Origin: 2-02-FULL-48-14 sp964356195
GTDB lineage: Bacteria > Patescibacteriota > Gracilibacteria > UBA1369 > 2-02-FULL-48-14
Reading direction: 5' to 3'
Assembly (NCBI GenBank): GCA_964356195.1
Contig: CAYHGP010000003.1
Location: forward strand, 20,737 to 84,736
DNA length: 64,000 nucleotides
Under the pieces are notes generated by a model. It did not search any database, was not told the origin of the DNA, and worked only from the letters and a program-made list of their open reading frames with translations. A program made the translations under genes and the position numbers. Below are positions 1 to 6,039 of this stretch, one piece after another; within the stretch, counting starts at the first letter, position 1, and every line of letters starts with the position of its first letter.

Positions 1-39
1 AGGGTCTTTTAAGTGCGCCAAGCGCCTAAAAAGTCGAAA

Positions 40-438
40 TTATTGAAGTTCAACTTTAGCTCCGGCAGCTTCCAAAGCCTTTTTAGCTTCGTCTGCTTTA
101 TCCTTAGGAGCGTTTTCCATAACAATACCGTTAGCGTCTACAACGTCCTTAGCCTCTTTGAGACCAAGTCCGGTGAGTTCACGAACAGCTTTGATAACAC
201 CAATCTTTTGAGCACCTGCATCTACCAATTTCACGGTGAATGCGCTCTTTTCTTCAGCAGCTTCTCCGGCAGGAGCAGCTCCGCCAGCGGCAGCAACGGC
301 TACGGGAGCAGCGGAAATACCGTATTCTTGTTCCATGAACTTAACGACATTGTTGAGTTCAATAATGTTTAGTTTTTCGAGAGCCTCGATAAGGGTTTTT
401 CCCTCCTTGGAGAGCTCTACTTTTACGTCGTCTGACAT
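40..438 (-). CDS. rplL: 50S ribosomal protein L7/L12
   Basis: Forms the flexible multimeric stalk of the large ribosomal subunit that recruits and activates translational GTPases. The 132-residue product has the family layout: an N-terminal dimerisation region with the KTLIEALEKLNIIELNNVV segment, an Ala/Gly/Pro-rich hinge around residues 45-62, and a C-terminal domain with the GLGLKEAKDVVD motif. It lies 21 bp downstream of rplJ on the same strand, the universal L10-L12 order. It is probably controlled by the L10 leader upstream of rplJ. The next gene in this operon (usually rpoB) would lie beyond the left edge. No Shine-Dalgarno site is visible before the ATG. Confidence 0.97.
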   Translation of the reverse strand: MSDDVKVELSKEGKTLIEALEKLNIIELNNVVKFMEQEYGISAAPVAVAAAGGAAPAGEAAEEKSAFTVKLVDAGAQKIGVIKAVRELTGLGLKEAKDVVDANGIVMENAPKDKADEAKKALEAAGAKVELQ

Positions 439-459
439 AAGTAAAATAGGTTAAATAAA

Positions 460-984
460 TTAAGCGGGTTTCTTTTCAGCGTAGGCTTGAACTCCACGAA
501 GGAAAGAACCAAGGGGTGAACGGAGTAATCCGTGGAAGTTTTGAAGAGGTGCTCGCAAGAGACCTGCAAATTTTGCCAAAAGTTCTTGTTTGGATGGCAT
601 ATCTGCAATTTCTTTCATTTGAGCAATGGAAAGGACTTGGCCTTCCATAATTCCTCCCATGAGTTTGAGGACTTCCGCCTCTTTACCCATTTTCTTGATG
701 ATTCGAGGGCCGGCAATGCCATCTTCATAAGAGAAGGCGGCACCTACGGTTCCAGGGATCAATTCATCGGGAAGCTCAAGACCTTGTGCTTTCGCGGCGA
801 GTTTGAATAAGGTTTTTTTAGCGACCTTAAACTCCACTCCCTCGGCACGCATTTTACTGCGCATAGAGGAAAGTTGAGCCACGGACATTCCGGCGTATTG
901 CCCGAATGCCACAGACTTCGCGCGAGCGAACTTCTCCTTGAGTTCCTGAAGAGTTTCTTCTTTCTGTTGTCTGGTTGTTGCCAT
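460..984 (-). CDS. rplJ: 50S ribosomal protein L10
   Basis: Anchors L7/L12 dimers to 23S rRNA at the ribosomal stalk base. In many bacteria the L10-L12 complex also represses its own mRNA. The 174-residue length and the N-terminal pattern (TRQQKEETLQELKEKFARAKS, then the AQLSSMRSKMRAEGVEFKVAKKTL core) match the family. The last about 30 residues form the helix that binds L7/L12. The start is the ATG at 984. A long leader with L10-leader features lies directly upstream at about 1055-1235. No other plausible identity. Confidence 0.97.
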   Translation of the reverse strand: MATTRQQKEETLQELKEKFARAKSVAFGQYAGMSVAQLSSMRSKMRAEGVEFKVAKKTLFKLAAKAQGLELPDELIPGTVGAAFSYEDGIAGPRIIKKMGKEAEVLKLMGGIMEGQVLSIAQMKEIADMPSKQELLAKFAGLLRAPLQNFHGLLRSPLGSFLRGVQAYAEKKPA

Positions 985-1054
985 AGATATAATCTTAGTT
1001 GTGGCCTTACGGCCTTGCTTACAGTTGAGTTCGACCTCAAGGTACCTAGTACCT

Positions 1055-1078
1055 AAAAACTCTCAACTTGCGTTGAGA
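1055..1078 (-). terminator. Candidate attenuator hairpin in the L10 leader
   Basis: On the minus strand a 7-bp stem with a GCAA tetraloop (1061-1078) is followed directly by a T-rich run (1055-1060). This is the shape of an intrinsic terminator placed inside the rplJ leader, about 75 nt before the start codon. A nearby alternative stem at 1024-1040 shares the GTTGAG segment. Premature termination under L10 control is plausible but not shown by sequence alone. Confidence 0.5.
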
Positions 1079-1235
1079 CTAGAACCCGAAGGGCTCCATT
1101 TTTCGATTGAGGTTGGCCTTTTAACAGGCTAACCCGCAGATCTCGGTAGGTCTTCTTTCTCTTGCGAGAATGCCCACTGTCTTCGAACGCAAAGGGATTC
1201 TATGAGGAAACTGCATTCTTGTAAAGGGCTCTTGC
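1055..1235 (-). promoter_or_regulatory. L10 leader (autoregulatory 5' UTR of rplJ-rplL)
   Basis: Read on the minus strand, this leader contains GTTCGAAGACAGTGGG (1175-1190) and, about 25 nt later, CCTACCGAGA (1141-1150). These are the two conserved elements of the ribosomal L10 leader that form the L10-binding kink-turn junction. Downstream are a hairpin GAGCCC-TTC-GGGTTC (1082-1096) and a perfect 7-bp hairpin TCTCAAC-GCAA-GTTGAGA (1061-1078) followed by GTTTTT, which looks like a transcription attenuator. A further TTGAG/CTCAA hairpin (1024-1040) could compete with it. The motif match is seen directly; attenuation is inferred. This explains the gene-free stretch before rplJ. Confidence 0.8.
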
Positions 1236-1303
1236 TCTTTACGCCCTTTCGCCGCTTATGTTAAATGGAGACGCACAACTAGGCCCCCTAACCCCCTTTG
1301 CCC

Positions 1304-1984
1304 ATGCTTACGCAAGAACTTCTCGCCGTTATAGACGAAAAGCACCTACTCAAGCACGCTTTTTACCAAATGTGGACAGAGGGCACTCTCCCGATTGAAG
1401 TGATGCAGAAATATGCCGAGCAATACTACCACCTTGAACGTAACTTTCCGAACTTTTTGGCCCTCATGCTCATGGCCTGTGACGATGAAAGTGTACGAGC
1501 AAAGATCCTTGAAAATTTCAACGATGAAACAGCCGGTTCTTCCAACCACCGCGAACTGTGGCTCCGTTTTGGAGAATGCATTGGTGCGACTCGTGAAGAC
1601 ATGAAAAATTCCGAAATGCTTCCTGAAACTGCGGCCGCCATTGAAACTTTCAATAAACTTTGCAGCCAAAACTACCTTGTGGGTGCAGCAGCTTTGGCCG
1701 CTTACGAGTCACAAATCCCCGCCATTGCCCAAAAGAAAATTGAAGGACTGGTGGCAAACTACGGTATTCAAGAAGGGGAGGGCACCGAATTTTTCCGTGT
1801 TCATGGCTACCTCGACATCAAGCACGCACAAGTCTGGTGGGACATGCTTGAACAAGCGGATCTTACCGATGCTCAAAAAGAAGAACTCCGAGCCGCTGCC
1901 GCAGCGGGCCGCGACGCACTTTGGAACTTCCTCACCGGAGTTTTAAAGGCGTATATGCCGGAAGCTTTGCAGATGGCTTGCTAG
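1304..1984 (+). CDS. CADD-like diiron/Mn-Fe protein, probable self-sacrificing p-aminobenzoate synthase
   Basis: Haem-oxygenase-fold protein of the PqqC/TenA superfamily, closest in motif order to Chlamydia CADD (CT610), which makes p-aminobenzoate for folate from one of its own tyrosines. From the ATG at 1304 the protein is 226 residues. Metal-ligand candidates are E75, H82, E135, H167, D171 and H174. The sacrificed tyrosine matches Y21 (AFYQMW) and the amine-donor lysine matches K145 (QKKIEGL). The conserved YESQIP stretch is present. A TTG two codons upstream (1298) is an alternative start. miaA follows after 16 bp. The family assignment is firm; the pABA role is inferred from residue matches to what is known of CADD. 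Confidence 0.8.
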   Translation: MLTQELLAVIDEKHLLKHAFYQMWTEGTLPIEVMQKYAEQYYHLERNFPNFLALMLMACDDESVRAKILENFNDETAGSSNHRELWLRFGECIGATREDMKNSEMLPETAAAIETFNKLCSQNYLVGAAALAAYESQIPAIAQKKIEGLVANYGIQEGEGTEFFRVHGYLDIKHAQVWWDMLEQADLTDAQKEELRAAAAAGRDALWNFLTGVLKAYMPEALQMAC

Positions 1985-1994
1985 GGGCTATAGT
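1966..1994 (+). promoter_or_regulatory. Promoter inside the end of the CADD-like gene, driving miaA
   Basis: TTTGCA (1966-1971), 17-bp spacer, TATAGT (1989-1994). The miaA ATG at 2001 follows the -10 box by 6 nt, so transcription would begin at or next to the A of ATG and the message would be leaderless. The -35 is weak (4 of 6). Confidence 0.45.
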
Positions 1995-2000
1995 CTGCTC

Positions 2001-2963
2001 ATGACTGATTTATACCACCATCTCACACTCTTTCTTCGGGAAATCAGGAAAACGGGAGAGAAGGCTTTGATTGTTATTTGCGGCCCAACGGCCAGCGGGA
2101 AAACCGCACTCAGCTTGCGGATTGCGGAGGATTTTGACGGTGAGATCATTTCCGCGGACTCGGCGCAGGTCTACCGCCAAATGGACATCGGAAGCGACAA
2201 AGTAAGTGTTGCCGATCGCCAAAAAATCAAACATCATTTAGTGGATGTGCGCAGCATCAATCAGCCCTTCACCATGGCGGATTTTAAGCGTGAAGCTACA
2301 CACGCAATCGGTGAAATTTTAAACAAAGGGAAACTGCCGATTATTTGCGGAGGAACGGGACTCTACATCAGCAGTGTGGTGGACAATTATGATCTTCCAG
2401 TCGCGCCTCCCAGTCAAAAGATTCGTGATGAACTTGAAAAAGAATATAAGAAAAAAGGAGCGGAGGGATTGTATAATATCTTGCTCGATTTGGATCCCGT
2501 TTCGGCAAGTAAAATTCATCCCAATAATGTGCGCTATGTTGCACGAGCTTTGGAAATTGTTTTGCAAACAAAAAAGCCTATTGAACGAAGCAAAAAAAAG
2601 CCTTTGTACAACATTTTCAAAATGGCCGTGGATTGGCCTCGCGAAGTGCTTTATGAACGCATCAACAAACGTGTGGATGAGCAAATTGATCGCGGACTTT
2701 TGAACGAAATTAAGACGCTGATTTCGGAAGGTTATTCCGAACAATCGCAGGCATTCTCTGCACTTGGCTACAAAGAATATTTTCCTTATTTGCGCGGTGA
2801 AAAATCTTTGGAAGATTGTAAGGAAGAACTCAAACAAAACAGCCGAAATTTCGCAAAACGCCAGCTCACTTGGTTCCGAAAAGAGGAAGATATTTTTTGG
2901 ATAGAACCGGAAGAATTTACTGAAATAACTAACCGTAAAAATAACTATGCACCACAAATTTAA
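2001..2963 (+). CDS. miaA: tRNA dimethylallyltransferase
   Basis: Transfers a dimethylallyl group to N6 of A37 in tRNAs that read codons starting with U. The 320-residue protein has the P-loop GPTASGKT (28-35), the DSAQVYRQMDIGSDK tRNA/DMAPP-binding segment, GGTGLY near residue 115, and a C-terminal QLTWFRKE motif. The N-terminus is about 15 residues longer than usual, so a later start cannot be excluded. The -10-like TATAGT 6 nt upstream supports the ATG at 2001 as a leaderless start. It overlaps mazG by 17 bp and heads a miaA-mazG-recJ run. Confidence 0.96.
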   Translation: MTDLYHHLTLFLREIRKTGEKALIVICGPTASGKTALSLRIAEDFDGEIISADSAQVYRQMDIGSDKVSVADRQKIKHHLVDVRSINQPFTMADFKREATHAIGEILNKGKLPIICGGTGLYISSVVDNYDLPVAPPSQKIRDELEKEYKKKGAEGLYNILLDLDPVSASKIHPNNVRYVARALEIVLQTKKPIERSKKKPLYNIFKMAVDWPREVLYERINKRVDEQIDRGLLNEIKTLISEGYSEQSQAFSALGYKEYFPYLRGEKSLEDCKEELKQNSRNFAKRQLTWFRKEEDIFWIEPEEFTEITNRKNNYAPQI

Positions 2964-3351
2964 AACCCTTTTGGAAATCTCGGCAAAACTGCGCGCGGAA
3001 GGCGGTTGTCCCTGGGATCGTCAACAAACTTTGGAGACCATGAAACCTTTGCTTTTGGAGGAAACCCAAGAAGTGGTGGAAGCTCTCGACAAAGGGGACA
3101 TGGAGAACTTGGAAGAAGAAATTGGCGACCTGTTATTCTGCCTCATCATGATGTCCCAAATCGCTCACGAAGCAAAACATTTCGACATGGGAACCGTGCT
3201 CGAAAAAATTGCAAAAAAATTGATTGACCGACACACCTGGGTCTTCGGTGACGACAAAGCGGAAACGGCGGAAGAAGCGCTGGCATTGTGGAAGAAAAAT
3301 AAGCTCACTGAACGGGCACGCAGTGCCAAAATTAAAAAACCAAAAGCATGA
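2947..3351 (+). CDS. mazG: MazG-family nucleoside triphosphate pyrophosphohydrolase
   Basis: Hydrolyses NTPs/dNTPs to monophosphates and pyrophosphate, a house-cleaning role. The 134-residue protein carries one MazG domain (the E. coli enzyme has two). The Mg-binding EExxE/ExxD pattern is seen in EETQE and EEEIGD, and the family signature CPWDRQQTLETMKPLLLEE is near residues 22-40. The ATG lies inside the end of miaA, and the stop overlaps the recJ ATG as ATGA, so the three genes look translationally coupled. This TGA stop also shows the standard genetic code. Confidence 0.93.
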   Translation: MHHKFKTLLEISAKLRAEGGCPWDRQQTLETMKPLLLEETQEVVEALDKGDMENLEEEIGDLLFCLIMMSQIAHEAKHFDMGTVLEKIAKKLIDRHTWVFGDDKAETAEEALALWKKNKLTERARSAKIKKPKA

Positions 3352-4979
3352 GCGCACTCGGTAAAAATTGGTCCCTTCGTTATGAACGAAAACCGGAAGA
3401 TTCTTTGTGGTCCGCTTTGCTGAACGCGCGCAAAATTGAAAATCCGGGCGAGTTTTTTTCAGACGCACAACTCAGCGATCTTCATGATCCCTTCCTTTTT
3501 CCGGATATGCAAAAAGCCGTGGAGCGTTTGCAAAAAGCCGTGGCCGCGCGCGAACGAATCGTGGTTTACGGCGACTATGACGTAGACGGCTTGAGCGGTG
3601 CAGCACTGCTAATCCACACGTTGCGAATGCTCGGAGCCGAAGCATCTTACCGCATACCGCATCGTCGTGATGACGGTTACGGTTTACATCAAAAATATGT
3701 TGATGAACTTGCGACTGAAAAGGTAACTCTTCTTATTACTGTAGACTTGGGAATTTCCTGCAAAGCCGAAGTGGAATCAGCACAGTCGCTTGGAATTGAT
3801 GTGATTATCACCGATCATCACGCCGTTCCCGCAAAAATTCCAAACGCTTTTGCCACGCTGCACCCAACACTGTCCAGCACCTATCCATTTGGCCAACTTT
3901 CCGGAAGCGGTGTCGCTTTTAAGCTCGCCTCTGCACTCCTCCAAGTGACAAAAAATGAAGATTTTATCCCGTTGCTCACGGACCTCGCATCACTGGGAAC
4001 CGTGGCGGATTGCGTGTCCCTCACCGGCGAAAATCGCACACTCGTAAAATTGGGACTCAAACAAATGAAGCAAACAAAGTGGGATGGGCTCCGGGCTATT
4101 TTGCAATCGGCGGGAGCAACAGGTGACTTCACAAGTTTCACCATCGGCTTTCAAATCGGCCCTCGGCTCAACGCTTCTGGCCGCCTGGATTCTCCGTATT
4201 GGGCGCTGCAAACCCTGCTAGCCACCGGAGCCGCCGCCACTGAGAAATCTGCCAAGTTGGATGAACTCAATCGTCAACGCCAAGACATGATGGGCGCTAT
4301 CATGGAAGAAGCCGAAGCCGGCGTGGACCTCACACAGCCCCTCCTCATTGCCGCAGGTTCCTGGTCCTCCGGTGTTGTGGGTCTTGTGGCCGGACGTCTA
4401 CAAGAAAAATTCGGCAAACCTGCTTTCATTTTGGAAGATAGGGGCGAGGAAATGATTGGTTCCGCCCGCAGCCTCCCCGGCTTTCATTGCGTGGAAGCCC
4501 TACGCCAAGCCGAAGAGATCTTGCTGCACTTTGGCGGACACGAACAAGCCGCCGGCTTTCATCTCAAAAAAGAAAACTATGTGCGCTTCCAAGAAATCCT
4601 GCAAAACCACGCCGCCACTTTCTTCAAAAACAACCCGCTCAAACCCACCCTCAACATCGACCTCACTCTAAACCCTGACGATCTCACTCTTGAAAACTGT
4701 GACAAAGTCGCCGGCTTCGCCCCCTTCGGAGTAGGGAACGAAACGCCAACTTTTTTACTCGATGGCGTCGAACTCCGCGACATCCGCCCCGTGGGTCGTG
4801 AAGCTAAGCACCTCAAATTCACCGCGCATTTCGGAAAACAAACCATCGACGGAATCGCTTTCAACTTCGGTCCCCACGCCGCTGCCCTCAAAGACGCCAA
4901 GAAACTCCTGATCCAACTCGAAAAGAACGAGTGGAATGGCAAATCTACCGTTCAAGTGAAGCTGGTGGATTTCAAGTAG
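3348..4979 (+). CDS. recJ: Single-stranded-DNA-specific exonuclease RecJ
   Basis: 5'-3' ssDNA exonuclease of the DHH superfamily used in recombination and mismatch/base-excision repair. The 543-residue protein shows motif I GDYDVDG (residues 75-81), motif III ITDHH (154-158), DHHA1-domain GSARS and GGHEQAAG near residue 400, and a C-terminal OB-like region. The length is typical. It overlaps mazG by 4 bp. A second DHH-family gene lies at 6040-7467 but has the NrnA-like layout instead. Confidence 0.96.
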   Translation: MSALGKNWSLRYERKPEDSLWSALLNARKIENPGEFFSDAQLSDLHDPFLFPDMQKAVERLQKAVAARERIVVYGDYDVDGLSGAALLIHTLRMLGAEASYRIPHRRDDGYGLHQKYVDELATEKVTLLITVDLGISCKAEVESAQSLGIDVIITDHHAVPAKIPNAFATLHPTLSSTYPFGQLSGSGVAFKLASALLQVTKNEDFIPLLTDLASLGTVADCVSLTGENRTLVKLGLKQMKQTKWDGLRAILQSAGATGDFTSFTIGFQIGPRLNASGRLDSPYWALQTLLATGAAATEKSAKLDELNRQRQDMMGAIMEEAEAGVDLTQPLLIAAGSWSSGVVGLVAGRLQEKFGKPAFILEDRGEEMIGSARSLPGFHCVEALRQAEEILLHFGGHEQAAGFHLKKENYVRFQEILQNHAATFFKNNPLKPTLNIDLTLNPDDLTLENCDKVAGFAPFGVGNETPTFLLDGVELRDIRPVGREAKHLKFTAHFGKQTIDGIAFNFGPHAAALKDAKKLLIQLEKNEWNGKSTVQVKLVDFK

Positions 4980-4988
4980 GCTTCGAAC

Positions 4989-5017
4989 TTGACAGGCCTA
5001 TATTTTAGATCTAAAAT
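4989..5017 (+). promoter_or_regulatory. Sigma70-type promoter for the gene at 5040
   Basis: TTGACA (4989-4994), 17-bp spacer, TAAAAT (5012-5017). This near-consensus promoter starts 10 bp after the recJ stop. It makes an in-frame TTG at 4989 an unlikely start codon, because it is part of the -35 box, and favours the ATG at 5040. Confidence 0.8.
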
Positions 5018-5039
5018 AAACTTAGCAACTATCATTTCT

Positions 5040-5501
5040 ATGAGTATTCGTCACCTTGCCGCCCCTATCGTTGCAGCCTTAGCCCTAGGGACAGCTAGTC
5101 CAGAAGTAAAAGCAGCTGAGCCTAAAGATACGATCACAGTTGGTATGCCTCAACCTGCCAACGCATTGGAAGAAAGGGTTGGCCCTCCAATTCAAAGTAA
5201 AACTGTTCTTGAAATCAAGTTGATCGATAAAGGCTTGGTAAATGGTAAAGTTCAGCTTGAAGGCGGGGCGTACATGGAAGTGGAAGAAGATGGAAAAATG
5301 AGATTTAAAAATGCCGGGTTTGAAGCTTATGCCATGTTGACTTATCACAACAATTTTATTGTTTACGATGAGAGGGGTCACCCCCTTCTCACGATTGGAA
5401 ATAAAGGAGGCAACATAGTAACAACTTACATGGAAGGACTTGATGCTCGACAAATGGAACTTGCAAGGAAAGCAGCTCCTCTCATTTGTGGATGCTCTTA
5501 G
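5040..5501 (+). CDS. Secreted hypothetical protein
   Basis: Not recognised. From the ATG at 5040 the product is 153 residues with a likely signal peptide (MSIRHLAAPIVAALALGTAS, cleavage probably near VKA-AE). The mature part is mixed alpha/beta, has no obvious repeats, and ends in a CGC motif (LICGCS). The start is chosen because the near-consensus promoter at 4989-5017 lies inside the longer reading frame. It is probably a single-gene transcript between recJ and the tRNA-like element; a weak hairpin GTCTC-AACGG-GAGAC follows the stop. Confidence 0.7.
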   Translation: MSIRHLAAPIVAALALGTASPEVKAAEPKDTITVGMPQPANALEERVGPPIQSKTVLEIKLIDKGLVNGKVQLEGGAYMEVEEDGKMRFKNAGFEAYAMLTYHNNFIVYDERGHPLLTIGNKGGNIVTTYMEGLDARQMELARKAAPLICGCS

Positions 5502-5673
5502 TCTCAACGGGAGACGGTTTACTTCAAGGCTTAATCTCTCCAAGTTTTGAACTTTTGCACATAACTGCGTGCAGAGTTTTCTAGTTTTTGTCACAAAAAA
5601 TTCAGGAATAATTAAGAAAAAATTAAGGATTTCGTAAAGGTCGGTACTCTACGATGGTTTTGTTCGGTTTCGT

Positions 5674-5743
5674 GGGGGTAGCAATGGTTGCACTGACAGG
5701 CTTGACACCAGTCAGGAGGGGTTCGATTCCCCTTACCTCCACC
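5674..5743 (+). tRNA. Atypical tRNA or tRNA-like element (loop reads TGA)
   Basis: A 7-bp acceptor stem GGGGGTA/TACCTCC (5674-5680 with 5734-5740), a perfect T-arm AGGGG-TTCGATT-CCCCT (5717-5733) and a discriminator A are clear. The rest is abnormal. The D arm is reduced to GCAA-TGG-TTGC. The middle hairpin (CTGACAGG/CCAGTCAG with one A-A mismatch) has a 7-nt loop CTTGACA that would give anticodon TGA, but there is no long serine-type variable arm. The 3' end reads CCG, not the encoded CCA of the tRNA-Gly in this window. It also resembles the tRNA-like half of tmRNA. A strong terminator follows. It could be a degenerate tRNA, a regulatory mimic or a real minimal tRNA. Confidence 0.5.
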
Positions 5744-5752
5744 GCTGAACAA

Positions 5753-5785
5753 AAGAAAAGGCCTCCATTTGTGAGGTCTTTTCTT
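5753..5785 (+). terminator. Intrinsic terminator after the tRNA-like element
   Basis: A 13-bp hairpin with arms AAGAAAAGGCCTC (5753-5765) and GAGGTCTTTTCTT (5773-5785), a 7-nt loop, an A-rich 5' flank and a T-rich 3' side. It would terminate in both directions. Its place 10 nt after the tRNA-like element suggests that element is a transcribed unit. Confidence 0.8.
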
Positions 5786-5943
5786 GTAGCAAAGTTCTGA
5801 CAGGCTTGACCTCTCAATTCTAACATAAGTGTTATAAATCCTCAACTTTTAGAGTAGACTCGACGCTGTCTAGTAGTCCACACATTCCCTTGATTTCCTC
5901 ATCTGTAAGCGCTAAACTGGAGGCTTATCTTCACCTGGGACAC
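5786..5943. other. Intergenic region, no gene seen
   Basis: No coding sequence or clear RNA is visible. The 14-mer CTGACAGGCTTGAC at 5797-5810 exactly repeats 5693-5706 inside the tRNA-like element, 104 bp upstream. A TTGACC with TATAAA 21 bp later is a poor promoter match. Confidence 0.4.
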
Positions 5944-5972
5944 TTGCCAAGAACAGGTAAAAGTTGTATAAT
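5944..5972 (+). promoter_or_regulatory. Promoter of the DHH phosphoesterase gene
   Basis: TTGCCA (5944-5949), 17-bp spacer, perfect TATAAT (5967-5972). It predicts a transcript starting near 5979 with a short structured leader before the ATG at 6040. Confidence 0.75.
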
Positions 5973-5988
5973 ACCAAGAATATAACAG

Positions 5989-6032
5989 GCGGACCCAACG
6001 GGTCTGCTAAGCAATAACGTGGCGCAAGCCAC
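5989..6032 (+). promoter_or_regulatory. Two tandem hairpins in the leader of the DHH gene
   Basis: Hairpin 1 is GCGGACCC-AAC-GGGTCTGC (5989-6007, 8 bp with one G-T pair). After 11 nt, hairpin 2 is GTGGC-GCAA-GCCAC (6019-6032, a perfect 5-bp stem with a GNRA loop). The second hairpin contains the only upstream in-frame GTG, which argues for initiation at the ATG at 6040. A control function is inferred; no known riboswitch consensus is recognised. Confidence 0.5.
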
Positions 6033-6039
6033 ATCCAAA

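Noticed and set aside
7..36. A hairpin (GCGC-TTG-GCGC) after rplL as a terminator.
   Set aside because: The stem is short and not followed by a T-run on the minus strand; rpoB normally continues in this operon, so termination is not supported.
3340..3360. UGA recoding as glycine, as in Gracilibacteria.
   Set aside because: Several genes stop at TGA with a coupled ATGA start downstream (mazG/recJ, rlmH/capA-like, antitoxin/toxin), so UGA is a stop.
5400..5743. A full tmRNA gene ending at the tRNA-like element.
   Set aside because: The 3' end looks like tmRNA, but no tag reading frame ending in ALAA nor pseudoknots are seen, and the required 300 nt upstream is occupied by the secreted protein gene. 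The 5' acceptor strand is only 54 nt before the T-arm.
5612..5845. Minus-strand frames containing RGIEPLLTGV near the tRNA-like element.
   Set aside because: Typical antisense translation of a T-arm and acceptor stem; no ribosome site or family match.
5989..6032. A guanidine-II (mini-ykkC) riboswitch before the DHH gene.
   Set aside because: There are two hairpins with a linker, but the loops are AAC and GCAA rather than two ACGR loops.
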